From NCBI GenBank assembly GCA_963746175.1, contig CAVVAH010000008.1, forward strand, positions 620,001 to 684,000: a stretch of 64,000 bases of DNA, read 5' to 3'. A program made the translations under genes and the position numbers. Source of the DNA: CAVVAH01 sp963746175 (lineage in GTDB: Bacteria > Actinomycetota > Actinomycetes > JACCUZ01). Positions within the stretch are counted from its first letter, which is position 1; each line of letters opens with the position of its first letter. This document shows positions 26,967-34,957 of the stretch, piece by piece. The notes beneath the pieces are model-generated. The model saw nothing but the letters and a program-made list of their open reading frames with translations, searched no databases and was not told where the DNA came from.

Positions 26967-28331
26967 GTGACCCAGCCCGACCCGGTTCTGTCCGTCGACC
27001 AGCTGCGCACGCAGGTGCGCGACGGCGAGGTCGACACCGTCGTCGTCGCCTTCCCGGACATGCAGGGCCGGCTGCAGGGCAAGCGGATGCACGCCCAGTT
27101 CTTCCTCGACACCGTCCTGGAGCACGGCACCGAGGGGTGCAACTACCTGCTCGCGGTCGACGTCGACATGAACACGGTCGACGGCTACGCCATCAGCTCA
27201 TGGGAGCGCGGCTACGGCGACATGCAGATGACGCCCGACTTCTCCACGTTGCACCCGGTCCCGTGGCTGCCGGGCACCGCCATGGTCATCGCCGACCTCG
27301 GCTGGCTGGACGCCGGCCACTCCCCCGTCCTCGAGAGCCCCCGGCAGATCCTCCGCACGCAGGCCGACCGCGCGGGGGCGATGGGCTTCACGGCACTGGC
27401 CGGGACCGAGCTCGAGTTCATCGTGTTCAACGACACCTACGAGCACGCCTGGACCAGCGCCTACCGCGGGCTGACCCCCGCGAACCAGTACAACGTGGAC
27501 TACTCGCTCATCGGCACCAGCCGGGTCGAGCCCCTGCTGCGCGACATCCGCAACGGCATGTACGGCGCCGGCCTGGTCGTCGAGTCGGCCAAGGGCGAGT
27601 GCCAGCTGGGCCAGCACGAGATCGCGTTCAAGTACGACGAGGTGATCCGGACCGCGGACAAGCACTCGATCTACAAGACCGGAGCCAAGGAGATCGCCGC
27701 GCAGCACGGCCAGGCGATCACCTTCATGGCGAAGTTCGACGCGCGCGAGGGCAACTCCTGCCACATCCACATGAGCCTGCGCGGCACCGACGGGCAGATC
27801 GTCTTCGACGAGGGGGACGGCGCCACCCCGCTGTTCGACAGCTTCGTGGCCGGGATCCAGGCCACGCTCCGCGAGATGACCCTGCTGTACGCGCCGAACA
27901 TCAACTCCTACAAGCGGTTCCAGCCCGGCAGCTTCGCCCCCACGTCGACCGCCTGGGGCCACGACAACCGCACCTGCTCGCTGCGGGTCGTCGGGCACGG
28001 CGCCGGGCTGCGGCTCGAGAACCGACTCCCCGGCGGCGACGTGAACCCCTACCTCGCCCTGGCCGGCATGCTCGCCAGCGGCCTCCGCGGCGTGGAGCAG
28101 CAGCTGCCGCTCGAGCCGCCGTACACCGGCAACGCCTATCTCTCCGACCACCCGAAGGTGCCGGCGACCCTTCGCGAGGCACGCGACCTGTTCGCCGGAT
28201 CGACCGTCGCCCGTGAGGCGCTCGGCGACGCCGTGGTCGACCACTACCTCAACAACGCAGACGTCGAGCTGGCGGCGTACGACGCCGCGGTGACCGACTG
28301 GGAGCGGTTCCGCTCGTTCGAGAGGATGTGA
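26967..28331 (+). CDS. Glutamine synthetase-like gamma-glutamyl amine ligase
   Basis: The 454-residue protein has the GS catalytic domain: ALAGTELEFIVF, AKGECQLGQHEIAFKY, NSCHIHMSLRG and LENRLPGGDVNPYLALA. The N-terminal beta-grasp is kept (VVAFPDMQGRLQGKRM). Its features place it with GlnA3/GlnA4/PuuA-type ligases, which join glutamate to polyamines or ethanolamine, rather than with nitrogen-assimilating GlnA. No adenylylation-site context is evident. The GTG has GAGGA about 7 bp upstream. It leads the operon ligase - aldehyde dehydrogenase - SDR, with 1 and 4 bp gaps, and faces an amine permease. Confidence 0.9.
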   Translation: MTQPDPVLSVDQLRTQVRDGEVDTVVVAFPDMQGRLQGKRMHAQFFLDTVLEHGTEGCNYLLAVDVDMNTVDGYAISSWERGYGDMQMTPDFSTLHPVPWLPGTAMVIADLGWLDAGHSPVLESPRQILRTQADRAGAMGFTALAGTELEFIVFNDTYEHAWTSAYRGLTPANQYNVDYSLIGTSRVEPLLRDIRNGMYGAGLVVESAKGECQLGQHEIAFKYDEVIRTADKHSIYKTGAKEIAAQHGQAITFMAKFDAREGNSCHIHMSLRGTDGQIVFDEGDGATPLFDSFVAGIQATLREMTLLYAPNINSYKRFQPGSFAPTSTAWGHDNRTCSLRVVGHGAGLRLENRLPGGDVNPYLALAGMLASGLRGVEQQLPLEPPYTGNAYLSDHPKVPATLREARDLFAGSTVAREALGDAVVDHYLNNADVELAAYDAAVTDWERFRSFERM

Positions 28332-28332
28332 C

Positions 28333-29706
28333 GTGACGGCGGCACTCACCCACGACGTGGTCGACCCGGCGACCCAGGAGCTGGTCACCACCGTCGACCT
28401 GGCCACCGTCGAGCAGACCGACGCGGCCATCACGCGCTCGCAGGCGGCCTTCGAGTCCTGGCGACGGGTCGCGCCGGCGGACCGCGGGCGGCTGCTCCGC
28501 CGGTTCGCCGCCGCCGTCGACGGCGCCGTGGAGGAGCTGGCCCAGCTCGAGGTCCGCAACTCCGGCCACACGATCTCCAACGCCCGTTGGGAGGCCGGCA
28601 ACGTCCGGGACGTCCTCGACTACTACGCCGCCGCGCCGGAGCGGATGTTCGGCCGGCAGATCCCGGTGGCCGGCGGCCTCGACGTCACCTTCAAGGAACC
28701 GCTGGGCGTCGTGGGCGTCATCGTGCCGTGGAACTTCCCGATGCCGATCGCCGGCTGGGGCTTCGCCCCGGCGCTGGCGGCCGGCAACACGGTGGTGCTG
28801 AAGCCCGCGGAGCTCACGCCGCTGACCGCGGTGCGGATCGGCGAGCTGGCGCTGGAGGCCGGCCTGCCGCCCGACGTCTTCACCGTCGTCGCCGGCAAGG
28901 GCTCGGTCGTCGGCGACCGGTTCGTCACCCACCCCGCGGTACGCAAGATCGTGTTCACCGGCTCGACCGAGGTCGGCACCCGGATCATGGCCCGGGCCGC
29001 CGACCAGGTGAAGCGGGTCACCCTGGAGCTCGGCGGCAAGAGCGCCAACGTCGTGTTCGCCGACGCGGACCTCGAGAAGGCCGCCGCCACGGCGCCGTAC
29101 GGCGTCTTCGACAACGCCGGTCAGGACTGCTGCGCCCGCAGCCGGATCCTCGTCGAGCGCAGCGTCCACGACCGGTTCCTGGAGCTGCTGGAGCCCGCGG
29201 TCGCCGGCGTCAAGGTGGCCGCTCCCGGGCTCGACGACACCGAGATGGGGCCGCTGGTCAGTGCCGAGCACCGCGCCCGCGTCGCGGCGTACGTCGACGA
29301 GTCGGTCGACGTCGCCTTCCGGGGCAGCGCGCCGGAGGGCAAGGGCTGGTGGTACCCGCCGACCGTGGTGCTACCGCGTACCGCGCAGGACCCGGTGTGG
29401 CGCGAGGAGGTCTTCGGCCCGGTCGTCGCGGTGATGCCGTTCGACGACGAGGCGGACGCCGTCCGCAAGGCCAACGACACGGAGTACGGCCTGTCCGGGT
29501 CGATCTGGACCCGCGACGTGGCGCGCGCGCTGCGCGTCGCGCGTGGCATCGAGGCCGGGAACCTCTCGGTCAACTCGCACTCCTCGGTGCGCTACTCGAC
29601 GCCCTTCGGCGGCTTCAAGCAGTCCGGCCTCGGCCGCGAGCTCGGCCCGGACGCCCTCGACTCGTTCACCGACGTCAAGAACGTCTTCATCAGCACGGAG
29701 GACTGA
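28333..29706 (+). CDS. NAD(P)-dependent aldehyde dehydrogenase
   Basis: This 457-residue enzyme of the ALDH superfamily has PWNFPMPIAGW (oxyanion Asn), FTGSTEVG (cofactor loop), catalytic Glu in LELGGKSANVVF and nucleophile Cys in NAGQDCCARSR. The likely job in this operon is oxidation of a gamma-glutamyl-aminoaldehyde to the acid, the PuuC step; direct oxidation of another aldehyde is possible. It starts with GTG one base after the ligase stop and ends 4 bp before the SDR gene, so all three are one unit. Confidence 0.93.
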   Translation: MTAALTHDVVDPATQELVTTVDLATVEQTDAAITRSQAAFESWRRVAPADRGRLLRRFAAAVDGAVEELAQLEVRNSGHTISNARWEAGNVRDVLDYYAAAPERMFGRQIPVAGGLDVTFKEPLGVVGVIVPWNFPMPIAGWGFAPALAAGNTVVLKPAELTPLTAVRIGELALEAGLPPDVFTVVAGKGSVVGDRFVTHPAVRKIVFTGSTEVGTRIMARAADQVKRVTLELGGKSANVVFADADLEKAAATAPYGVFDNAGQDCCARSRILVERSVHDRFLELLEPAVAGVKVAAPGLDDTEMGPLVSAEHRARVAAYVDESVDVAFRGSAPEGKGWWYPPTVVLPRTAQDPVWREEVFGPVVAVMPFDDEADAVRKANDTEYGLSGSIWTRDVARALRVARGIEAGNLSVNSHSSVRYSTPFGGFKQSGLGRELGPDALDSFTDVKNVFISTED

Positions 29707-29710
29707 GCAG

Positions 29711-30478
29711 ATGCCAGGTCGGCTGCAGGACCGCACCGCGATCGTCACGGGCGGGGTGGGAGGCATCGGGCTCGCGACCGTCAACCGGTTCGCCGAGGAG
29801 GGCGCCGAGGTCGTGGTCGTCGACCTCGACGACGAACGCGGCGGCGCCGCAGCCGACGCGGTCGGCGGGCTCTACGTGCGGTGCGACGTGACCGACCCGG
29901 AGCAGGTCGACGCGATGGTGGCCCGCACCGTCGAGACGTACGGCGGGGTCGACATCGCCTTCAACAACGCAGGTATCTCACCGCCCGACGACGACTCGAT
30001 CCTCGACACCGGGCTGGACGCGTGGCGCCGGGTGCAGGAGGTCAACCTCACCAGCGTCTACCTCTGCTGCAAGGCCGTGCTGCCTCACATGCGCGCGCAG
30101 GGCCGGGGCTCCATCATCAACACCGCGTCGTTCGTCGCGGTCATGGGCGCCGCGACGTCGCAGATCTCCTACACGGCGTCCAAGGGTGGCGTGCTCGCGA
30201 TGAGCCGTGAGCTGGGCGTGCAGTTCGCCCGGGAGGGCATCCGGGTCAACGCACTCTGTCCCGGGCCGGTCGACACCCCGCTGCTGCGCGAGCTCTTCGC
30301 GAAGGACCCGGAGCGGGCGGCCCGGCGGCTGGTGCACATCCCGATGGGCCGCTTCGCCGATGCCGGCGAGATCGCCAACGCCGTCGTCTTCCTCGCCAGC
30401 GACGAGTCGAGCTTCATCACCGCGTCGACGTTCCTCGTCGACGGCGGAATCAGCGGCGCCTACGTCACCCCCCTCTGA
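29711..30478 (+). CDS. SDR-family NAD(P)-dependent oxidoreductase
   Basis: This 255-residue classical SDR has the cofactor motif TGGVGGIG, NNAG, and the catalytic Ser in NTASFVAV with Tyr/Lys in YTASKGG. The C-terminus VDGGISGAYVTPL is typical. It is the third gene of the ligase-ALDH-SDR operon and may oxidise an alcohol (amino alcohol or hydroxy acid) intermediate of the same route. The ATG at 29711 follows the ALDH stop by 4 bp; the frame stays open upstream inside the ALDH gene. A near-perfect hairpin lies after the stop. Confidence 0.92.
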   Translation: MPGRLQDRTAIVTGGVGGIGLATVNRFAEEGAEVVVVDLDDERGGAAADAVGGLYVRCDVTDPEQVDAMVARTVETYGGVDIAFNNAGISPPDDDSILDTGLDAWRRVQEVNLTSVYLCCKAVLPHMRAQGRGSIINTASFVAVMGAATSQISYTASKGGVLAMSRELGVQFAREGIRVNALCPGPVDTPLLRELFAKDPERAARRLVHIPMGRFADAGEIANAVVFLASDESSFITASTFLVDGGISGAYVTPL

Positions 30479-30492
30479 CCACCCGCACATTC

Positions 30493-30532
30493 CTGCATCG
30501 TCACCGCAGACCTGGAGTCGGTGATCATGCAG
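30493..30532. terminator. Hairpin after the amine-catabolism operon
   Basis: CTGCATCGTCACCG (30493-30506) pairs with CGGTGATCATGCAG (30519-30532) at 12 of 14 positions with a 12-base loop. It lies 15 bases past the SDR stop and can terminate that operon; no U-tract follows. Confidence 0.55.
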
Positions 30533-30760
30533 CTCTGAAGGTCAGGCTGACGGGCGGAAGATCAATGGCGGCCTTTGACGAGAGTGCTCCCTCTCACCGT
30601 CCGCCCGCGCCCCGCCGACGTGGGCACGAGCGGCGGCCATCCCGGAAGTCGAGACGACACCCGCCGCCGCGCCTACTCCTGGCGAGTTGGAGCAGCGGCA
30701 CGTGCGATTCGGCCGTCGGAACACGCCAGCAGTCGGGTCGTCGACCGCTCGCAGCCCGAT

Positions 30761-31453
30761 TCAGGCTGACGGGCAGCGGTCGGAGAGGGCGTAGCGCAGC
30801 AGGACGACGTCGTCGATCTGCCGGGTCTCGACGAGGACGGCCGGCCGGTCGGCCGTCCACGGGAACCGGCCGTCGTCGACGAAACGGCGGGCCCGGGAGT
30901 CGCCGACGAAGAACGGCGCCACCACCAGCTGCAGCTCGTCGGCGAGGCCGGCCACGAGGAACTGGCTGAGCACGGTGCCGCCGCCCTCGACGAGCAGCCG
31001 TCCGACCCCGCGCGCGAGCAGGTCCGCACTCACCCATCCCATGTCGACCGGCAGGCCGGCGTCGACGACCGTCGCGCAGCCTCCCAGCCGGCCACGCGCG
31101 TCGACCACCACGTCGCGGGCGCAGTAGACCAGCCGCTCGCCGTCACCGGTGGCGAAGAAGTCGCAGTCCGGGTCCAGCTTGCCGCTCCCTGTCACGGTCA
31201 CCTTGACCGGCGACTGCCGCAGGCCGCGGGCCCGCCGCTCCGCGGCGCGCCGGCTGCTGCGCACGACCAGCCGTGGGTTGTCGTTGCGCACCGTCGCGGC
31301 CCCGACGAGCAGTGCGTCGCAGCGGGCCCGCTCGGCGTCGACGCGGTCGAGGTCGGCATCGTTCGACAGCACGAGCCGGCGGTCCGACGCGTCGTCGAGG
31401 TAGCCGTCGAGGGACACCGCGCAGCTGAGCACCGTGTACGGCAGGTCAGCCAC
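30761..31453 (-). CDS. RibD C-terminal-domain (dihydrofolate reductase-fold) reductase
   Basis: This 230-residue protein has the RibD_C/DHFR-like fold: VLSCAVSLDGYLDDASDRR at the start, LLVGAATVRNDNPRLVVR as the NADPH/substrate region, GRLLVEGGGTVLSQFL and the C-terminal VAPFFVGDSRARR. Relatives reduce the ribosylamino-pyrimidine of riboflavin synthesis, but this one has no deaminase half and sits in a different operon. Here it is the last of five overlapping minus-strand genes and overlaps its upstream neighbour by 8 bp. Reduction of a pyrimidine- or pteridine-type intermediate is the natural guess. Confidence 0.87.
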   Translation of the reverse strand: MADLPYTVLSCAVSLDGYLDDASDRRLVLSNDADLDRVDAERARCDALLVGAATVRNDNPRLVVRSSRRAAERRARGLRQSPVKVTVTGSGKLDPDCDFFATGDGERLVYCARDVVVDARGRLGGCATVVDAGLPVDMGWVSADLLARGVGRLLVEGGGTVLSQFLVAGLADELQLVVAPFFVGDSRARRFVDDGRFPWTADRPAVLVETRQIDDVVLLRYALSDRCPSA

Positions 31454-32444
31454 CGCGACCGACTCCTACCTCGCGGCTCCGACCGGGGCCGGCGACGAGC
31501 AGCGGCAGGCCGGGCAGGGTCCCGACCAGCGACAGCACGCCGTACAAAGCGGCCGCGGTCACGCCGTCGGCCGCCGACGCGCCGGCCGCGGCGAACGCCC
31601 ACGCGGCGGCACCCTCGCGCGGACCCCACCCGGCGACGTTCGTCGGCAGGGACGACGCGACCAGCACGAGGAGCGCGAGGACCAGCGCGACGTGCACCGG
31701 CACCGCCGCCCCCGTGGCCCGGACCACCAGGACGAACAGCAGGGTGTGGCAGCACGCCGCACCGACGGAGAGCAGCACCAGCGCCACAGCCGTCCGGGGC
31801 CGTCCGGCCACCCGGCGCAGATCGTCGGTGACCGCGCGCCCGAACCGGCCGCCCCGGCGTACGACGAGGACGGCCAGCGCGGCACCCACCGCGACGGCGG
31901 CGGCGACGACGGCGACCAGCCGGCCGGGCGGGTGCAGCGGCGACGGCACCGCCACGAGCACCGCCAGGGCGAGGGCCACCTGCACGAGCTGGCCCAGCGC
32001 CCGTTCCCACCCCACCGAGCGCAGGCCCAGTCCGAGCCCGCCGGCGGCGGTCCTCTGGCGGACGGCGCGATGCACGTCGCCGGCGACACCGCCGGGGAGC
32101 GTCGCGTTGAGCACCTGCGACCGGTAGTACGCCGCGACGGCGACGCCCGGAGGGACGACGAGACCCAGACCACCAGCCACCAGCCGCCAGCGCCAGGCGC
32201 AGCACACGGTGCTGACCGCCGTGACGAGCAGCGCGGCCCCGACGAGGGCCGGCGTGACGAGGCCGAGACCGGCTCGGAACGGCCCGGTTCCCAGGTGGGC
32301 GACGACGGCGGCCAGCAGGCCGGCGCCGAGCAGGGGCCGGAGCACTCGCCACCAGCGGGCGACGCGACCGGCGGGCTGCGCGCGATCGTGACGCCCGCCC
32401 GACGCGGTGGGGACCGCCGGCCTCAGTTCGGTGCCGGCGGTCAC
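31446..32444 (-). CDS. LPG-synthase transmembrane-domain-like integral membrane protein (UPF0104)
   Basis: The 332-residue protein has about eight hydrophobic segments and the family motifs AAYYRSQVLNATLPGGVAGD and SSLPTNVAGWGPREGAAAWAF, known from lysylphosphatidylglycerol synthase/flippase membrane domains. No tRNA-dependent synthase domain follows, so a flippase or lipid-anchoring role is likelier than aminoacylation. The GTG at 32444 overlaps the glycosyltransferase stop (GTGA). The ORF is open further upstream, but only antisense to that gene. Confidence 0.88.
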   Translation of the reverse strand: MTAGTELRPAVPTASGGRHDRAQPAGRVARWWRVLRPLLGAGLLAAVVAHLGTGPFRAGLGLVTPALVGAALLVTAVSTVCCAWRWRLVAGGLGLVVPPGVAVAAYYRSQVLNATLPGGVAGDVHRAVRQRTAAGGLGLGLRSVGWERALGQLVQVALALAVLVAVPSPLHPPGRLVAVVAAAVAVGAALAVLVVRRGGRFGRAVTDDLRRVAGRPRTAVALVLLSVGAACCHTLLFVLVVRATGAAVPVHVALVLALLVLVASSLPTNVAGWGPREGAAAWAFAAAGASAADGVTAAALYGVLSLVGTLPGLPLLVAGPGRSREVGVGRGG

Positions 32445-33496
32445 GAGGCCACCGCTGTCAGCACTCGCGCCACCTGCGCGGACGTGGCGGACCAACGCGG
32501 CAGCGCCACCGCCCTGGCCCGCGCCGCCTCCCGCAGCCGGGCCCGACCGGTGCCGTCCTCGAGCCACTCCCGCAGCGCGGCCGCCAGGGCGTCCGCGTCG
32601 CCGGCGTCGACGAGCCGTCCCGGGAGCCGGTCCCCCGCGCGACCGAGCGCCTCGGGGACTCCGCCGACCGAGGTCGCGACCACGGGCAGGCCGTGCGCCA
32701 ACGCCTCCGTCACCACCAGGCCGTACGTCTCGGCCCTCGAGGCGAGCACCAGGACGTCGGCAGCGGCGTACGCCAGCTCGAGGTCGGCACCGGTCCGCGG
32801 ACCCGCGAAGCAGACGCGCTCGCCGAGGCCGGTGTCCGCGACCTGGCGGCGCAGCGCCGCGACGTGGTCGGGCGCCAGGTCCAGCGCCCCGAGGCACCGG
32901 CACCCCCAGGCCAGGTCGGTGAGCGTCGCCAGCGCGGCGAGCAGGACGTCGTGGCCCTTGCCCGGCGTGACGGCTGCGACGCAGAGCAGCTCGCCACCGG
33001 TGGGGGTCCCCGGTGCCGGCCGAGCCGGTACGACGCCGGGTTCCGCGACGTGCACCCGGTCCGACGCCAGCCCGTAGTGGTCGACGAGCCACTGCCGGCA
33101 CCAGGTGCTGGTGGTGAGCACCGCGGCCGCGACGGAGAGCGCGGCCGCCTCGGCCCGTCGTACGCCGGCGAGTGCGGAGCTGTCGCCGAGCGGGGCGTGC
33201 ACCACCACGACCAGCCGCAACCTGCCGGCCGCCCCCCGGAGGACCTCGGGCGCCGCCGAGGCCACCAGCCCGTCGAGCACGACCACCTCGCCCGGAGGGA
33301 TCCCGCGCAGCGCCGTCGCCAGCCCCGCCAGGGCCGTGTCGTCAGGTCGTGGCCAGCCGCCGGGCACCGGGTGCTCGAGGACGCGCCAGCCGTCCGTCGC
33401 GAGCGCCTCGCACAGCCGCCGGTCGTAGACGTTGCCGCCGCTGGGGTGCTGCTCGTCGTCGATCGCAGCGGGGACGACGACGTGCACGGCGGTCAC
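32441..33496 (-). CDS. GT4-family glycosyltransferase
   Basis: This 351-residue GT-B enzyme has an N-terminal acceptor half (VPAAIDDEQHPSGGNVYDRRL, a Gly-Gly loop) and a C-terminal donor half (VAAVTPGKGHDVLLAAL, and the EX7E motif in ETYGLVVTEALAHGLPVVA). GT4 enzymes transfer sugars from nucleotide donors with retention. GTG 33496 is chosen because it makes a GTGA overlap with the preceding pterin-synthase-like gene and starts at the first beta strand. No signal or membrane helix, so cytosolic or peripheral. It sits centrally in the five-gene operon. Confidence 0.9.
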   Translation of the reverse strand: MTAVHVVVPAAIDDEQHPSGGNVYDRRLCEALATDGWRVLEHPVPGGWPRPDDTALAGLATALRGIPPGEVVVLDGLVASAAPEVLRGAAGRLRLVVVVHAPLGDSSALAGVRRAEAAALSVAAAVLTTSTWCRQWLVDHYGLASDRVHVAEPGVVPARPAPGTPTGGELLCVAAVTPGKGHDVLLAALATLTDLAWGCRCLGALDLAPDHVAALRRQVADTGLGERVCFAGPRTGADLELAYAAADVLVLASRAETYGLVVTEALAHGLPVVATSVGGVPEALGRAGDRLPGRLVDAGDADALAAALREWLEDGTGRARLREAARARAVALPRWSATSAQVARVLTAVAS

Positions 33497-33891
33497 AGCG
33501 GACGCTCGTAGCTGGCCCACGCCACGTGCGACTCGTGCAGCGTCACGGCGAGAGACGCCAGCCGACGGGCGGACGGGCCCAACCGACCGTCCTGCACGAG
33601 GTCTGCGAGCCGGTCGGCGACGTGCTGGGCGACCACCTCGGTCGTGGTGTTGCGGCCCTCGAACCGCGGGTCGTCGTCGAGGTTGCGGTGGTCGAGGTCC
33701 GCCAGCACCTCGCGCAGCGCCGCGGCGGCCTGCGCGATGTCGACGACGATGCCGTCGTCGTCCAGCGCCTCGCCGGCGAAGGTCGCGTCGACCACGAACG
33801 TCGCCCCGTGCAGCCGCTGCGCCGGGCCGAACACCTCGCCGCGGAAGCTGTGGGCGACCATCACGTGGTCCCGCACCGTGACCCGGTACAC
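33493..33891 (-). CDS. 6-pyruvoyl-tetrahydropterin synthase/QueD-like protein with altered active site
   Basis: The 132-residue protein follows the PTPS/QueD fold: MVAHSFRGEVFGPAQRLHGATFVVD, then VVDIAQAAAALREVLADLDHRNLDD, and GRNTTTEVVAQHVADRL in place of PTxENLA. In canonical enzymes the second stretch reads CxxLHGH, giving a catalytic Cys and two zinc His; here it reads AQRLHGA, so the Cys and the third zinc His are absent. Zinc binding and the usual lyase chemistry are therefore doubtful, while pterin-like ligand binding is plausible. GTG start; one base separates it from the dehydrogenase stop. Confidence 0.85.
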   Translation of the reverse strand: MYRVTVRDHVMVAHSFRGEVFGPAQRLHGATFVVDATFAGEALDDDGIVVDIAQAAAALREVLADLDHRNLDDDPRFEGRNTTTEVVAQHVADRLADLVQDGRLGPSARRLASLAVTLHESHVAWASYERPL

Positions 33892-33892
33892 G

Positions 33893-34873
33893 TCAGCGCG
33901 CCTCGTAGTCGATGCGGTGGCAGAGCGCCGGGAGGCTGCCGTCGGCCAGCTGGGACATGACGTCGGGCAGGTCGTCGAAGGGCGACGACCCGGTGACGAC
34001 GGCGTCGAAGGCCGGGTCCTGAAGCAGGTCCAGTGCCAGCACGAGCCGGTCGCGGGTGGTGCGGTTCCCGCGCCGCGCAGCCGCCACGGCGCCGACCTGG
34101 CTGGCGCGGACGGCGAGCCGGCTGGAGTGGAACACGCCTCCCAGCGACAGCTCGACCTTCCGGTCGCCGTACCAGCTGAGCTCGAGGACCGTGCCGTCGG
34201 GTGTGAGCAGCTCCAGCGACCGCTGCAGCCCTGCTGCGGTCGCGCTGGTGTGCAGCACGAGGTCGCGGCCGGTCGCCGCGTCGTCCGGCGGCCGGTACGC
34301 GACCCCGAGCGCCGCTGCGACGCCCGACCTCGCGGGGTCGACGTCGACCAGCTGCACGTCGACCCCGGGGATGCCGGCGAGCAGCCGCGCGACGCAGCAG
34401 CCGACCATCCCCGCACCCACCACCGTGACCCGGTCACCGACGAGCGGCCCGGCGTCCCAGAGCGCGTTGACGGCGGTCTCGACCGTCCCAGCCAGCACGG
34501 CCCGCGCCGCCGGCACGCCGTCCGGGACGGGGACCACTGCCGCGGCGGGGACGACGTAGCGGGTCTGGTGCGGGTAGAGGCAGAAGACGACCCGGCCGAG
34601 CAGGTCCGGCGGCCCTGCCTCGACGAGCCCGACGTTCAGGTAGCCGTACTTCACCGGACCGGGCAGGTCGCCGTCCTGGAACGGCGCGCGCATCACGGCA
34701 CGCTGGTCCGCCGGCACCTCTCCGCGGAAGACCAGCGCCTCGGTCCCCCGGCTCACCCCGCTGTGCAGCGTGCGGACCAGGACCTCGTCCGCGGCCGGCG
34801 CCTCGACCGGAGCGGGCAGGATCGCGCCTCGCCCCGGCCCGCAGACCCAGAAGGCGCGGGCGTCGTCCGGCAC
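33893..34873 (-). CDS. MDR-superfamily dehydrogenase, BchC-like
   Basis: This 326-residue medium-chain dehydrogenase has a Rossmann loop VTVVGAGMVGCCVARLL and the N-terminal stretch SGVSRGTEALVFRGEVP. The zinc-ligand Cys expected where SGVSRGTE stands is Ser, and the structural-zinc cysteine lobe is missing, so it is probably zinc-independent or atypical. KYGYLNVG and VFCLYPHQTRY recall the BchC branch. The GTG at 34873 has GAGGAGG 5 bp upstream, a strong site. It is the first gene of the five-gene operon and divergent from the CDP-alcohol transferase/sulfatase gene, with a palindrome in the gap. Confidence 0.87.
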   Translation of the reverse strand: MPDDARAFWVCGPGRGAILPAPVEAPAADEVLVRTLHSGVSRGTEALVFRGEVPADQRAVMRAPFQDGDLPGPVKYGYLNVGLVEAGPPDLLGRVVFCLYPHQTRYVVPAAAVVPVPDGVPAARAVLAGTVETAVNALWDAGPLVGDRVTVVGAGMVGCCVARLLAGIPGVDVQLVDVDPARSGVAAALGVAYRPPDDAATGRDLVLHTSATAAGLQRSLELLTPDGTVLELSWYGDRKVELSLGGVFHSSRLAVRASQVGAVAAARRGNRTTRDRLVLALDLLQDPAFDAVVTGSSPFDDLPDVMSQLADGSLPALCHRIDYEAR

Positions 34874-34914
34874 GCGTGCCTCCTCTCCGAGCGGCGGGTG
34901 AAGCCTCACGGGCC

Positions 34915-34926
34915 ATACGCGCGTAT
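34915..34926. promoter_or_regulatory. Perfect palindrome ATACGCGCGTAT in divergent promoter
   Basis: This 12-bp self-complementary site lies in the 84-bp gap between starts at 34873 and 34958, the only gap between the two halves of the glycosyltransferase/pterin-like cluster. It could be an operator controlling both directions. Confidence 0.55.
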
Positions 34927-34957
34927 CAACGGTGCCAGATTGCGACAGGAGGACCGG

